This document shows, one piece after another, positions 23,904-34,100 of a DNA stretch of 34,369 bases. This DNA comes from Methanosphaera sp. SHI613 (GTDB lineage Archaea; Methanobacteriota; Methanobacteria; Methanobacteriales; Methanobacteriaceae), in the NCBI GenBank assembly GCA_003266145.1, contig MVJJ01000138.1:1-34369 (forward strand), read 5' to 3'. Numbering within the stretch: the stretch's first letter is position 1; each line of letters begins with the position of its first letter. The notes beneath the pieces are model-generated. The model did no database searches and was not told the origin of the DNA. It was given only the letters and a program-made list of their open reading frames with translations. The translations under genes were made by a program, and so were the position numbers.

Positions 23904-24728
23904 ATGACAATAGATAAAATAATGGCAAAAGATATTGTAACAATACGCAAAGATCAAACAGTATCAGATGCAATAAAGCTCATGAGTAAACATAAAATTT
24001 CAAGATTGCCAGCAGTTTCAGCAAAAACTGGTGAATTGGTGGGAATAATTACTGACGTGGACATTGCAACAAAAATATCATCAGCAAAATATGAATCTTT
24101 ACCATTATCACATATAAGAATTTCTACAATAATGACAGACGACGTTATAACAGCAAATACCTCCGATTCAATATTGTCCGTATTAAAAACAATGGTTGAT
24201 AACCATATTGGTGGAGTGCCAATCATGGATGGAGATAAAATTGTTGGTATGGTAACCAAAACAGACTTCTTAAAAGACTTGGACAAACAGCCATATAATG
24301 AAGTAGCAATCAAGGAGATAATGACAAACAGAGTTGTAACAGTCAGCCCTGATGACAGATATGTGCATGCAAGAAGGTTAATGTTGGACCACAACATCAA
24401 ACGTTTAGTGGTAGTCAATGCAGGTGTTATAATTGGTATTTTAACAGTTAAAGATTTAGCAAAAACAATCATTGACTTTAAAAAACGTGTACCTGAAAAA
24501 TATCAACACTCACAAATCAGAAATCTATTCGTACAGGAAATCATGTCACAGACTATTGAAACGGCAGATAAAGATGATACAATAGCTGATGTAGCCAAAA
24601 TAATGGTTGAAAAAGAATTCAGTGGAATGCCAATAGCTGATGATAAAAACAAAGTACATGGTATAGTATCAAAAACAGACATACTAAAATATGTCTATGA
24701 CCATAACAGAAAACGTGGAAATTACTAA
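23904..24728 (+). CDS. Four-CBS-domain protein
   Basis: A 274-residue protein with four CBS motifs (about 1-57, 73-125, 135-190 and 212-270). Each has the MxxxxVTxxxxxTxxDA..LM pattern and a closing GI(I/V)T..D strand. It is separated from the preceding CBS gene by 98 bases with a TATA-like TTTATTATAAG near 23845, so it may have its own promoter. GGGAG precedes the ATG. A T-rich terminator region follows (24745-24752). Ligand and target unknown. Confidence 0.85.
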   Translation: MTIDKIMAKDIVTIRKDQTVSDAIKLMSKHKISRLPAVSAKTGELVGIITDVDIATKISSAKYESLPLSHIRISTIMTDDVITANTSDSILSVLKTMVDNHIGGVPIMDGDKIVGMVTKTDFLKDLDKQPYNEVAIKEIMTNRVVTVSPDDRYVHARRLMLDHNIKRLVVVNAGVIIGILTVKDLAKTIIDFKKRVPEKYQHSQIRNLFVQEIMSQTIETADKDDTIADVAKIMVEKEFSGMPIADDKNKVHGIVSKTDILKYVYDHNRKRGNY

Positions 24729-24875
24729 TTTCCATTTCCACTTTTTTTTAAGCTCTTTTTCTTATATTCAAATCTTTGTTCTAATTATTTTAAGGAATCA
24801 CTTTTTTTGATGTAACCTCATTATTCGATTTTTATACGAAAATATTAATCTTTTATATTGACATATAATTATATA

Positions 24876-25712
24876 ATGATTGATAATAAACAAGTTGGCT
24901 ATCTTGGACCTGAAGGGACATTTTCAAATGAGGCTGCATTGAAGGTATTTGATTCAAATGCTGAATTAATTCCTTTCGATAATATCATAAGCATATTCGA
25001 ATCATTGACCAATGAAGATATCAGTGAAGCTATTGTACCTATTGAAAATTCAACCGAAGGGTCTGTACTAGTCACTTTAGATGCGTTAATGCATTATAAT
25101 CTTAAAATAAAGGGCGAATTCTTATTGCCGATTAAACATTATCTGCTTGTACAGAAAGGCATGACAATTGAGGACATTACTCTCATATGCTCACATCCAC
25201 AGGCAATAGCACAATGTAGAAAGTACATACATGACGTGGATAAGCAGGTGCATGCCACTTCAAGTACGGCCAATGCCGCTAGATATGTATGTGAACTGGC
25301 CAATGCCGCCGTAATAGGAAATAAGATGCTGGCTCGAAAGTATAATCTTGAAGTGTTGGATAAAAATATTCAGGATTATGATAATAATGTCACTAGATTC
25401 GCATTGATTTCCCATGAAGATGATTTGGAAATAACATCCGATGATAAAACTTCAATTATCATATCCTTGCAGGGGGATAAACCTGGGGGATTATATGAAA
25501 TCTTATCGGTATTTGCTAAAAAGTCCATTAATCTGACGAAGATAGAGTCCAGACCATCTAAAAGAGGTATGGGAAAATATTTGTTTTTTATTGACATGGA
25601 AGGTCATAGAAACGAACCTAAAATTAAGGATGCATTGAATGATGTTAAACGGAATGTTGACTTCTTTAAAATATTGGGTTCATATCATCAGATAACTGTT
25701 GGGGGGAATTAA
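24876..25712 (+). CDS. pheA: Prephenate dehydratase
   Basis: A 278-residue monofunctional enzyme of phenylalanine synthesis (prephenate to phenylpyruvate). The catalytic domain begins VGYLGPEGTFSNEAAL and includes PIENSTEG and the VTRF motif (NNVTRFALIS). From about residue 195 there is an ACT domain with GLYEILSVF and the ESRPSK motif for feedback by Phe. I start at ATG 24876, not the TTG at 24858. TATA-like TTTTATAT at 24851-24858 is close to the start and there is no ribosome binding site, so a leaderless mRNA is likely. Confidence 0.93.
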   Translation: MIDNKQVGYLGPEGTFSNEAALKVFDSNAELIPFDNIISIFESLTNEDISEAIVPIENSTEGSVLVTLDALMHYNLKIKGEFLLPIKHYLLVQKGMTIEDITLICSHPQAIAQCRKYIHDVDKQVHATSSTANAARYVCELANAAVIGNKMLARKYNLEVLDKNIQDYDNNVTRFALISHEDDLEITSDDKTSIIISLQGDKPGGLYEILSVFAKKSINLTKIESRPSKRGMGKYLFFIDMEGHRNEPKIKDALNDVKRNVDFFKILGSYHQITVGGN

Positions 25713-26400
25713 AATAGGACTAGGAAGCTCTCGGCGTAAAATAGAACAGAAATTAGAGGATTTGGAAAGACAAAAAGATGAAGGATACATCACTTTGGAA
25801 GAATATGATACATTAAGAATAAGGTTTGAAAGAAAACTAGGTAATAGGGAAACAGTTTCTAAACTTCAGGAAAGAAAAGGTTTCAAGCCATCAAAGATTG
25901 CAGAAAAGAAAGCAATCAAGGAAGAATTGTATGATGATTTTGTGGATAAATATGCAAAACGAGACAATATTGATGCACAAAAGGCAGCTTCAAATTCCAT
26001 AAGCGGTAAAACCAAAGGATTATTCCTATTGGTATTTGTATTGGTTGCATTTACTATAGGAATTGCGGCCGGAATGACTGCATTAAGTACTCATCATGAA
26101 GAAGTTCTGTCAAACATAACAATATCCGACTCAGCATTCATATCAAACACTACATTGGAACAGGCAAAGAATATAACACAAAAAAACAACAATGTGACTT
26201 CAACCAATACTCAGAAAACAAATAAAAAGACCACATATAAGAAAAGTACTGCTAGTTCCAATTCAAGCAGTTCCAGCGGTTCTTCAGATTCAAGCAGCTC
26301 TAGTAGTTCATCAAGTTCAGGTAAGAAATCTAACTCCGGATCGAATAATGGAAATAGTAGACAATCAAGTGGATCCAGTAGTTCTTCTAGTTCACGATAG
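25699..26400 (+). CDS. Membrane protein with SHOCT-like N-terminus and Ser-rich tail, uncertain start
   Basis: About 228-233 residues. The N-terminal segment (KLEDLERQKDEGYITLEEYD) resembles SHOCT-type short helical domains. A single membrane helix follows near 108-131, then a Thr/Asn-rich stretch and a long Ser/Gly/Lys low-complexity tail. Start: TTG at 25699 has no ribosome binding site, while six G at 25701-25706 point to ATA at 25714. No ATG, GTG or other good start is near. It overlaps the end of pheA, so it may be coupled. Function unknown; the tail is likely extracellular. Confidence 0.7.
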   Translation: MGGIKIGLGSSRRKIEQKLEDLERQKDEGYITLEEYDTLRIRFERKLGNRETVSKLQERKGFKPSKIAEKKAIKEELYDDFVDKYAKRDNIDAQKAASNSISGKTKGLFLLVFVLVAFTIGIAAGMTALSTHHEEVLSNITISDSAFISNTTLEQAKNITQKNNNVTSTNTQKTNKKTTYKKSTASSNSSSSSGSSDSSSSSSSSSSGKKSNSGSNNGNSRQSSGSSSSSSSR

Positions 26401-26453
26401 TTTAATTGTTTGAGTTAAAGTAGAAAATTGCAGTTTATTAAAGGAGAGAAAAT

Positions 26454-27011
26454 ATGAATTATAAAAATCTGTTAATAATTTCATTATTGATATTTTCAGT
26501 GGGAATCTCATGTTGTAGTTCTGTTAGTGCAGGTACTTTTGAACAAAACGGTGTGCGATTTGATTATCCTGATGACTGGCATCAGGTAAAAAGCATAGCC
26601 GAAGGTTCAGTTGCGGCAATATCATATTCTAATGACAGCAGCATATCCATACTTATTCAACAAGTACCTTCAGAGTATGGTTCTACGTTGGAAGAAGCAT
26701 ATGCTGAAAACAATAAAAGGTTGGCATTGATGCCCGGATATACCAACATACAGGAAAACAAGACAACAATCAAAAACAAAAATCTGACCCTTCACAGGTA
26801 CATTGTAAGTGACGTAAACGGATTGCAAAAAGAGCATATTGCTACATGGACGAAGATGAGTGATGGAAAAACATATGTAATTTTATACTCAGCACCCGTA
26901 GAAAACTATGAGCAATACAAGGGAGCATATGATGAAGTGGTGGAAACGTTTGCATTGGAAAGCGATCCGAAAGAATCAATTGTAGACCAAATATTCAACT
27001 TGTTCAATTAG
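26454..27011 (+). CDS. Secreted PsbP-like protein
   Basis: A 185-residue protein with a signal peptide (about 1-27, ending SSVSA). The rest is a PsbP/DcrB-like domain: FEQNGVRFDYPDDWHQV, SIEILIQ-type strands, and a closing YEQYKGAYDEVVETFAL helix. Such small lipocalin-like or PsbP-like proteins are common in methanogens, with unknown function. GGAGAG lies before the ATG. It is 9 bases from coaBC but functionally unrelated. Confidence 0.75.
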   Translation: MNYKNLLIISLLIFSVGISCCSSVSAGTFEQNGVRFDYPDDWHQVKSIAEGSVAAISYSNDSSISILIQQVPSEYGSTLEEAYAENNKRLALMPGYTNIQENKTTIKNKNLTLHRYIVSDVNGLQKEHIATWTKMSDGKTYVILYSAPVENYEQYKGAYDEVVETFALESDPKESIVDQIFNLFN

Positions 27012-27020
27012 GATGATAAC

Positions 27021-28184
27021 ATGAAAATTATACTATGTATAACGGGAAGTATAGCGGCAGTCGAAGATTTGAAATTGGTGCATGAACTTCAAAGACATGG
27101 ATTTGAAGTGGAATGTTTCATGACACCATCAGCATGTGAACTGATAACGCCATTATCCATGGAATTTGCTACAAAAAATCCCGTAAATACTAAAATAACT
27201 GGTTATGTGGAGCACGTAACAAATGCACAGGCTGATTTAATACTTGTAGCTCCATCAACGGCAAATACCATAAGTAAATTTGCCAACAAGATAGCCGATA
27301 CAAATGTAACAACGCTGCTGTTGACGGCTAGTGGCTATGACACGCCTATACTCTTTGTTCCATCAATGCACATATCCATGTACATGGCCATCGAGGAAAA
27401 CATCAATAAAATCAAGGAGAAACATCCACAAGTACGCTTTATGGAACCTGTCAGTGCTGAAAGAAAGGCTAAGTTCCCATCAAAGGAAGATATTGTACTT
27501 GAAGTGGAACGAATATTGTCCGAAAAATCATTTAATGATAGGAATGTCATGATTACCGCGGGAGCCACAGTAGAATCAATCGACTCCATGCGGGTAATTA
27601 CAAACAGAAGCTCCGGAAAGATGGGTGTTGAACTGGCCAAAGAATTCTACAGGCATGGTGCCAATGTCACATTGTTATGTGGAAGAATGCAGACAGATAT
27701 ACCGGGTAACTTTAAAAGTATCCAAGTCGAATCAACACAGCAAATGTTGGATGTGGTTAAGGATAACATTAATGATGTGGACATATATGTATCTGCAGCT
27801 GCCATATCCGACTTTGCACCGGAAAACGTGGAAAAATCCAAGATTTCATCAGATGAGGATATGACCTTGAAGTTTATCCGATTGCCTAAAATATTGGAGA
27901 CTGTAAAACAGTTGAATCCTGATATCTTTGCCGTAGGATTTAAGGCAGAAGCAGGTATAAGTATTGATGAATTAATCAAAAAGGCCAGAAATCGTATGGA
28001 TAAGTATGGTGTTGACTTGATGGTGGCTAATGATATCTCACAGAAAGGATGTGAACCTGGTTCCAATGATAATGAAGTTTATCTGATTGACAAGACATCC
28101 TGTGATAAGGTTGAATTTGATTCCAAAAGTGTAATATCCCAAAAAATAGTTGAAAAAATAAGTGAATTGTACAATTCACATTAA
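27021..28184 (+). CDS. coaBC: Phosphopantothenoylcysteine decarboxylase / phosphopantothenate-cysteine ligase
   Basis: A 387-residue bifunctional coenzyme A synthesis enzyme. The N-terminal CoaC flavoprotein part has ITGSIAA at the start, PSTANTISKFANKIADT and PSMHISMY (the PxMN/H-type motif). The C-terminal CoaB part has ITAGATVESIDSMRVITNRSSG, AAAISDF and a late MVANDIS motif. It converts 4'-phosphopantothenate and Cys to 4'-phosphopantetheine. GGATGAT precedes the ATG. A T-rich terminator (28186-28194) lies between it and the convergent exonuclease gene. Confidence 0.95.
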   Translation: MKIILCITGSIAAVEDLKLVHELQRHGFEVECFMTPSACELITPLSMEFATKNPVNTKITGYVEHVTNAQADLILVAPSTANTISKFANKIADTNVTTLLLTASGYDTPILFVPSMHISMYMAIEENINKIKEKHPQVRFMEPVSAERKAKFPSKEDIVLEVERILSEKSFNDRNVMITAGATVESIDSMRVITNRSSGKMGVELAKEFYRHGANVTLLCGRMQTDIPGNFKSIQVESTQQMLDVVKDNINDVDIYVSAAAISDFAPENVEKSKISSDEDMTLKFIRLPKILETVKQLNPDIFAVGFKAEAGISIDELIKKARNRMDKYGVDLMVANDISQKGCEPGSNDNEVYLIDKTSCDKVEFDSKSVISQKIVEKISELYNSH

Positions 28185-28219
28185 TCCTCTTTTTTTTCTA
28201 ATTTTTCATAATTTTATTT

Positions 28220-28993
28220 TTAAAATTCCAGTTCTAGTGTTACAGGACAGTGGTCTGATCCGTAAACATCACTTAATATACCGGCTGATTTCACGTTATC
28301 CTTCATTTCCTCATTGACATAGAAGTAGTCCAGTCTCCACCCGGCGTTTCTTTCTCTTGCACGTGTCCTATAACTCCACCAGGTATAATTTTCACCATTT
28401 TCATCAAACAATCTGAACGTATCGATAAATCCTGCCTCTTCTATCTTGTCAAGCCATGCCCTTTCTTCGGGTAGATAACCTGATTTTCCTTCACAGTTTT
28501 GTGGGCTGTATACGTCTATGGGATTATGTGCAATGTTGTAGTCTCCTGTAACAACTACATTCTTACCGTTGTTTTTCAATTCGAGCATAACTTCAAGTAG
28601 TGCTTCACAGAATTCCACCTTGTAATCTAATCGTTTTGCTTCCATTCCACTGTTTGGAAAGTAAATATTGAATAAGGTAAATTCAGGATATTCCACTTGA
28701 AGAACTCTTCCTTCCTTGTCCAGTTCCTTTATTCCAAGGCCTCGTTTTATGCTTAATGGTTTTATTTTGCTATATGTTCCCACTCCACTGTATCCTTTCT
28801 TTTCGGCTTCATTGAAGTGATTTTCATAATCATCAACGTTTATAAGTTTTTTGGGAATTTTTGATTCTTCAGCTCTAACCTCCTGAAAATTGATTATATC
28901 TGCATCGGTATTGTTAAACCAATTCCAGAATTCTTCCTTTTTGCTGACTGCTCTTATTCCATTCACGTTCCATGATACTAATTTCATCGTCAT
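28220..28993 (-). CDS. xth: Exodeoxyribonuclease III / AP endonuclease
   Basis: A 257-residue member of the ExoIII family. It has KLVSWNVNGIRA, the metal-binding Glu in NFQEVRAEE, GDYNIAHNPIDVYSP, LDYFYVN and the terminal SDHCPVTLEL with catalytic His. It repairs abasic DNA. The start is ATG 28993 with GTGAT at 29002-28998 (reverse strand) 4 bases ahead; ATG 28987 is the alternative. It is convergent with coaBC and 65 bases downstream of flpA, possibly in the same transcript. Confidence 0.94.
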   Translation of the reverse strand: MTMKLVSWNVNGIRAVSKKEEFWNWFNNTDADIINFQEVRAEESKIPKKLINVDDYENHFNEAEKKGYSGVGTYSKIKPLSIKRGLGIKELDKEGRVLQVEYPEFTLFNIYFPNSGMEAKRLDYKVEFCEALLEVMLELKNNGKNVVVTGDYNIAHNPIDVYSPQNCEGKSGYLPEERAWLDKIEEAGFIDTFRLFDENGENYTWWSYRTRARERNAGWRLDYFYVNEEMKDNVKSAGILSDVYGSDHCPVTLELEF

Positions 28994-29057
28994 GTTTATC
29001 ACGTCATACTAAATTTTCTTTCTTTTTTCGAATGTATGTCATCATCAACTTGTGTTT

Positions 29058-29723
29058 CTAGAAGTATTTTTCACAAATAAATGCTATGTGATCCTTCTCA
29101 TATGGGTCAAGTTTTATCTCTTCCAATATTCTAAGACCACCTTGTTCCAACTTACTTTTTTCTTCCTTAAAAATAACACTTGGCTTTTTTGTCACATCAA
29201 TACTTCTAGCTTTAATCATTATTATGCCTATTGTATTTTCTTTGGCAAATAGTTTGAAATTGTCCAAAAACAATTTTGTCTGAGTAGCCTGTGCAACATC
29301 ACTATAAATGATATCCACATTTTCAACAAGTGGCTGGTAGTTTGAAGGGTGTGTAGCATCTTCAAGTAAAGCCAGAAGGTTATTCCTGTCCTTTGAAACA
29401 TCCAAAAATTCTCTCATCATTGTAGCCGAAAATTCCACACAATAAATTCTGCCCTTTGTACATATATCCGATATATGGGAGGGAGTAGTTCCTGCTGATG
29501 CTCCAAGATACAATACGGTAGAATCCTCCTTAAAAGGGAATATGCTGAGGCCGTTGATGATTGCGGCGGCCAGCTTTGAACGTCTAGGATTCCATAACCT
29601 GAACTGCTTGTCCTCATAATCCAAAAGTTTTTCCTGATAAACCTGAATTCCAGGGGTTAAGTTTACAGTAGCTATTTGATTGTCTATCTGATATACATTT
29701 TCACCTATTTTATTGACATGCAT
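29058..29723 (-). CDS. flpA: Fibrillarin-like rRNA/tRNA 2'-O-methyltransferase
   Basis: A 221-residue protein with a SAM-binding motif VLYLGASAGTTPSHISDI at about residue 75, YCVEFSATMMRE and YSDVAQATQ, all typical of fibrillarin. It is the catalytic subunit of the C/D box sRNP that methylates rRNA and tRNA. ATG 29723 is preferred over 29729 because AGGAGGT (29737-29731) is then 7 bases away. It follows nop5 by 12 bases, the usual archaeal order. Confidence 0.95.
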   Translation of the reverse strand: MHVNKIGENVYQIDNQIATVNLTPGIQVYQEKLLDYEDKQFRLWNPRRSKLAAAIINGLSIFPFKEDSTVLYLGASAGTTPSHISDICTKGRIYCVEFSATMMREFLDVSKDRNNLLALLEDATHPSNYQPLVENVDIIYSDVAQATQTKLFLDNFKLFAKENTIGIIMIKARSIDVTKKPSVIFKEEKSKLEQGGLRILEEIKLDPYEKDHIAFICEKYF

Positions 29724-29735
29724 AACCATAACCTC

Positions 29736-30971
29736 CTAGTAAGTATATTCTCCTTTTTTAAGCTTTCTTTTATTACGTTTTGGTTTTTTACGTTTATCCT
29801 TTCTGGATTTCTTATCCTTTTTGTTTTTTCTTTTGGATTCATCTGATTTTTTATTTCTACGCTCAGGGAATGGATTATCCTTTTTAATTTTTTCAATACG
29901 CATATCCAGTTGTTCTTTTAACTCCGGACTGTATTCGCCTGTAAATGCATCACGACGTGCTGCAATGGTAATCTTACCTGCAACGGCACGTGCAATCTTA
30001 CCTCGATGCCACCAGTTGGATCCGCGAATGCTTGGATGCTGAAATATAAGTCCATGTTTAGGCGGTTTTTCACCTGTTTTCAGGTGTCGGAACACGGCCT
30101 TCTCTGCACCAATAATCTGAACGGTACTTGACGGAAGCTTAGCCAGATTTTCAAGGCCATTACAATGAGCAATCAACTTGGCAGCCAGATTAGCTCCTGC
30201 AACGTCATAAAGATTAGGTGCTACATCATGGACCTTTTCCTGAATATATGACTCCAACGTCTTTTTACTTTCATATAATTCATTCAAACTAACGGCAAAT
30301 GATTTGATTATTTCAAGGTCATTATCATCCATATTTATATCATAATCATCACTCAATTCCACATTAGTACCTTCCAATAATGATGAATTCTTAATGTTTT
30401 CACGTGAGGTCTCCAACGCTATTATCTTTGTATACAAATGATGATTGCTTATCTTATCAAGCTCTGGAAGATAAGGCATACACCACTGCCTAAGCCTTTC
30501 AATTAACCTACCTGTCGTCTCTTCCAAGTCTTCAAGTGCATTAATGGTCTCGACTATCATCACGTCACTGGTCTTGACGGATTCGGTGATTTTCTCCTTC
30601 GCAATTTCCTGATAGCTGTCATGAGTAACTGTTAACAACTCACTCCTGTTGAGATTTGTAATCTCTTCCAGAATGTTGTATAGTTTGTCACGGATATATC
30701 TACCATATTCGTTATCCTTTTCAACACTAATTTTATCAAATGACTCTAATGATTCATAACTGCTCAAGGATTTGTTTGTCTCAATGACTATTTCATCATA
30801 ATCATCGGATAATTCATCTATAAGTTCAATTTCCATATTGCTTAATTTATTTTTAGTTATGGCATCAAGGAGTGTCGTATCCACATCGGTTGATAGTCTT
30901 GACGAGATAACTTCATACTCCTCATTCAATGCTATAAAACCAAAACTTGTTGTTATAATAATGACCTTCAT
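29736..30971 (-). CDS. nop5: C/D box sRNP scaffold protein Nop5 (Nop56/58-like)
   Basis: A 411-residue protein. The N-terminal domain binds fibrillarin. A long coiled coil (about 110-230) is followed by the Nop domain containing GSNWWHRGKIARAVAGKI and the RNA-binding GLIFQHPSIRG. The last 40 residues are a Lys/Arg-rich tail. It joins L7Ae, guide RNA and FlpA. No strong ribosome binding site precedes the ATG. A TATA box TTTATATT on the reverse strand (31039-31032) gives a leader of about 35 bases. Confidence 0.95.
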   Translation of the reverse strand: MKVIIITTSFGFIALNEEYEVISSRLSTDVDTTLLDAITKNKLSNMEIELIDELSDDYDEIVIETNKSLSSYESLESFDKISVEKDNEYGRYIRDKLYNILEEITNLNRSELLTVTHDSYQEIAKEKITESVKTSDVMIVETINALEDLEETTGRLIERLRQWCMPYLPELDKISNHHLYTKIIALETSRENIKNSSLLEGTNVELSDDYDINMDDNDLEIIKSFAVSLNELYESKKTLESYIQEKVHDVAPNLYDVAGANLAAKLIAHCNGLENLAKLPSSTVQIIGAEKAVFRHLKTGEKPPKHGLIFQHPSIRGSNWWHRGKIARAVAGKITIAARRDAFTGEYSPELKEQLDMRIEKIKKDNPFPERRNKKSDESKRKNKKDKKSRKDKRKKPKRNKRKLKKGEYTY

Positions 30972-31031
30972 AATTAATAATTTGATTTTCTTGATTAATT
31001 AGGATTGTGGAACATAATCCTCGAATAATTC

Positions 31032-31039
31032 AATATAAA
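31032..31039 (-). promoter_or_regulatory. TATA box of the nop5-flpA unit
   Basis: TTTATATT on the reverse strand at 31039-31032. The predicted start near 31008 leaves a short leader before the nop5 ATG at 30971. The gap 30972-31147 also has to hold the promoter of the divergent adhesin gene. Confidence 0.45.
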
Positions 31040-31147
31040 TTAGTATACTCAACTAGCTGAAGCTTGAAAAAATTATATTAATTCTAAGAAACAAATTAAT
31101 ATTATTGAAATTTTATCAATTATCATGTATTAAGGAGGGTTATTTAT

Positions 31148-34100
31148 ATGAAAAGCAGCTATTTATTTTTTCTTTTGATAATATTACTTATGACATTATC
31201 AGTTGTATCTGCAGATTCTGGTATGGATGATATGAGTAATGCTCTATCTGATGAAAAAGTAGATGACCATTCGCCGAAAGCTATGGAAAATATCATGGAT
31301 GACGGTGTTGATGAATCATCCATTCGACAGGAGGATACAAAAAATATCAAAGCAGGTTCTGTCACAACACAGATAACAACTGACAACTACAAGCAATACT
31401 TCAAACATGATACATCAACCAATCAAACAGTTACGACCGGTCTGGTATACAGTGGAGATACAATTAATCTGGAGGGCACTTTCTCAAATGTCAACTTCAC
31501 GTTGGATAAGGAAAACTTAACCTTGACCAGTACAAAGAAAAATGCCCACCTAATCAACTGTACAGTAGCGATAACCGCTAAAAACTGTCGCGTATCCAAC
31601 TTAAACCTCAACAATACAAATCCATTCGGATTAGGGATATTCGTAAATCATACAAGTAACGCCACGGTAGTAAACAACACAGTATTTGTACAGAACTTAT
31701 ATGCTTATGGTATAGTATGTGACCAGATGATAAACTCTACGCTAGACTCAAACAACATAACAAGCAAACGTGTTGACAATCCTCCATTATTTTCCAACTA
31801 TAAGCAGTGTGCACTGGTATTGACCTCATCACACTATAATAAGATTCTAAACAACAGGGTAAACTGTACATTCGCAAACGGAATATATCTGAGCGTATAC
31901 GGTTCAGTATTCATGGATGGTGGATACAGTGACAATAACCTAATAGAAGGAAATTATGTCCTGGGTGGAGACAGTGTCTGGTGCTATACAATACAGGTAA
32001 TGGGTTCAAATAACGTAATAAGAAAAAACACAGTGTTCGGTGGACATAGGGGTGTATCCTGTGAGGGAAACAAGAACAACACAATTATTGAAAATGATAT
32101 TCGTGCAATTATGCAGGCTGTTCATACAAGCGGTAATTGTAGGGTATTGAATAATAACATAACAGTCAACGAATCAGCCGTAGGAGTTTATACGGGGGAT
32201 GCTGATGTAATCATAGAAAACAATAAGATCAACTCATTAAACTCACCCGCCATAAGAATAGCCTCCAGTAATGTAAAGATTAACAACAATACAATCATAT
32301 CCTCAAACAGTTATGCTATCCACTCAAAGGGTGCTCATAAAAATATCAACATAACAAACAACAACATTAGCAGTCAGGAAACAGGAATCCTCTTTGAAAA
32401 GCAATCAAAAACAAAAAGGGTAAACGTTGTCCTGGTACATAATAATAAGATAACTTCAAAGTCAACATATGCAATAGACTTCTCACAGGCAGGATCTCTT
32501 CAGGAAGATGAAATAATAATAAACGTGACAAAAAATAACGTACTGCTATCTACCAAGGGAAGCGGACTGACAAATGCTTATCTTGCTCCTACTGCGTTAA
32601 GCGGTTCAATTCCCGTGGAAAAGGGGATTAACGCCACAATAACCATGTCCAACTACAACACCTACTTCAATTCAGAGGGCATTTCAAAGCCTATCATAAC
32701 GCCAAACTCAAACATAACACTAAAAGGAACCTTTAATGATGTAAACTTCCAATTTACTAATCAGGTAAATGTGGTAGGTCAAAACTGTCTCATCAACATG
32801 GGAAGCATAATACTATCAGAGGATGCATCACTAAGCAGCATAAGAAACATCAGAATAAACAATACCAAAAAGACAAGCAACGTAAACAGACATGCAGTTG
32901 AGCTTATCGAAGTAAACAACTGTAACATAACAAACATAACTATAGACAATTATGATCTGGCAGAAAGTATAGGTATACTCGTATACTCCTCAAGTGGAAA
33001 CAACCTCATAAACAACAGCATAACAACTAGCGGAGACTATGTAAACGATGGAATATTCATATACACCTCCGATATAAACACGATAAAAAACAACAATATA
33101 CTAATCCACCAGACAAACAATCCCCATGAGGACTTTGGAGAAATAATGTTCAGTGAAAAATTGGGGACTATAAAAAATATCCAACATGAACATGGAATCC
33201 TGATGATATACTCCTCATCAAACATAATAGATCACAATATAATAACCAGCAAATCCCAGTTCAAGTCATATACCAGGCCAAGTGATGAATTGTCAAATAT
33301 ACTTACGGGAATAAAGATTTACTACGACAGCCATCTAAACAACATAACATATAATCAGGTATATCTTGACAGTTATGCTCCATACACGGTGGGTATGAGT
33401 GTTGTAGGAGCTCCAAGTGCCACTCCATTAATCAGATTAAATTCATCAAACAACAGCTTCAGAAAAAATACGGTTAAGGTTCTTGGAGGATATGATACGA
33501 CAGGATTCATCGCAGGATTAAACAGTGTCGACACGACCTTTACCCAAAACTCCATAACCATAACTCCTAGAAGAAGTGCCAAATACTACGCCGATTATGG
33601 ATATGGATTGGTACTTAATCATACCACAAGATTGAACTTCACAAACAACAACGTTACAAGTAAGGCAGCATCCACATACAATGTAATGATTGACCATTCA
33701 AACAATAACGTCATAACAGACAGTATATTCAAGGTAAAAGGCACATATCCATATGGGGTTGCATCCACATCATCAACGCATAACACAATAACAAACAACA
33801 TCTTCGACATAACCATGAAAAACTATGGAACAACCACCTCAATATATCCGGCACAAATAAGTAATGGAGATTATGGGGTATTTTTAACAAAAAAATCACA
33901 TAATAATTCCATAACATCAAACACGGTCAAAACCAATGCCCAGTGGGCCGTTATGATAGATGAGGATTGTGTACAAAACAACGTTACCAACAACTCCCTA
34001 CAAGCAAACAAGACATTCGGTGATAATGCGGTTAAAAACAAGTCAAGTGCACGGATACAAAACAATTATTTATACCCGATAAAATGCAGTGCCAAGAACG

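Noticed and set aside
26255..26398. Simple repeat of AGC/TCA-like triplets
   Set aside because: It is the Ser-rich tail of the membrane protein; codons vary, so it is low-complexity protein and not a DNA repeat element.
31600..34100. Repeated AACAACA-type motifs that could look like a CRISPR or satellite array
   Set aside because: Spacing is irregular and the reading frame is open throughout; they are Asn-rich beta-helix codons.
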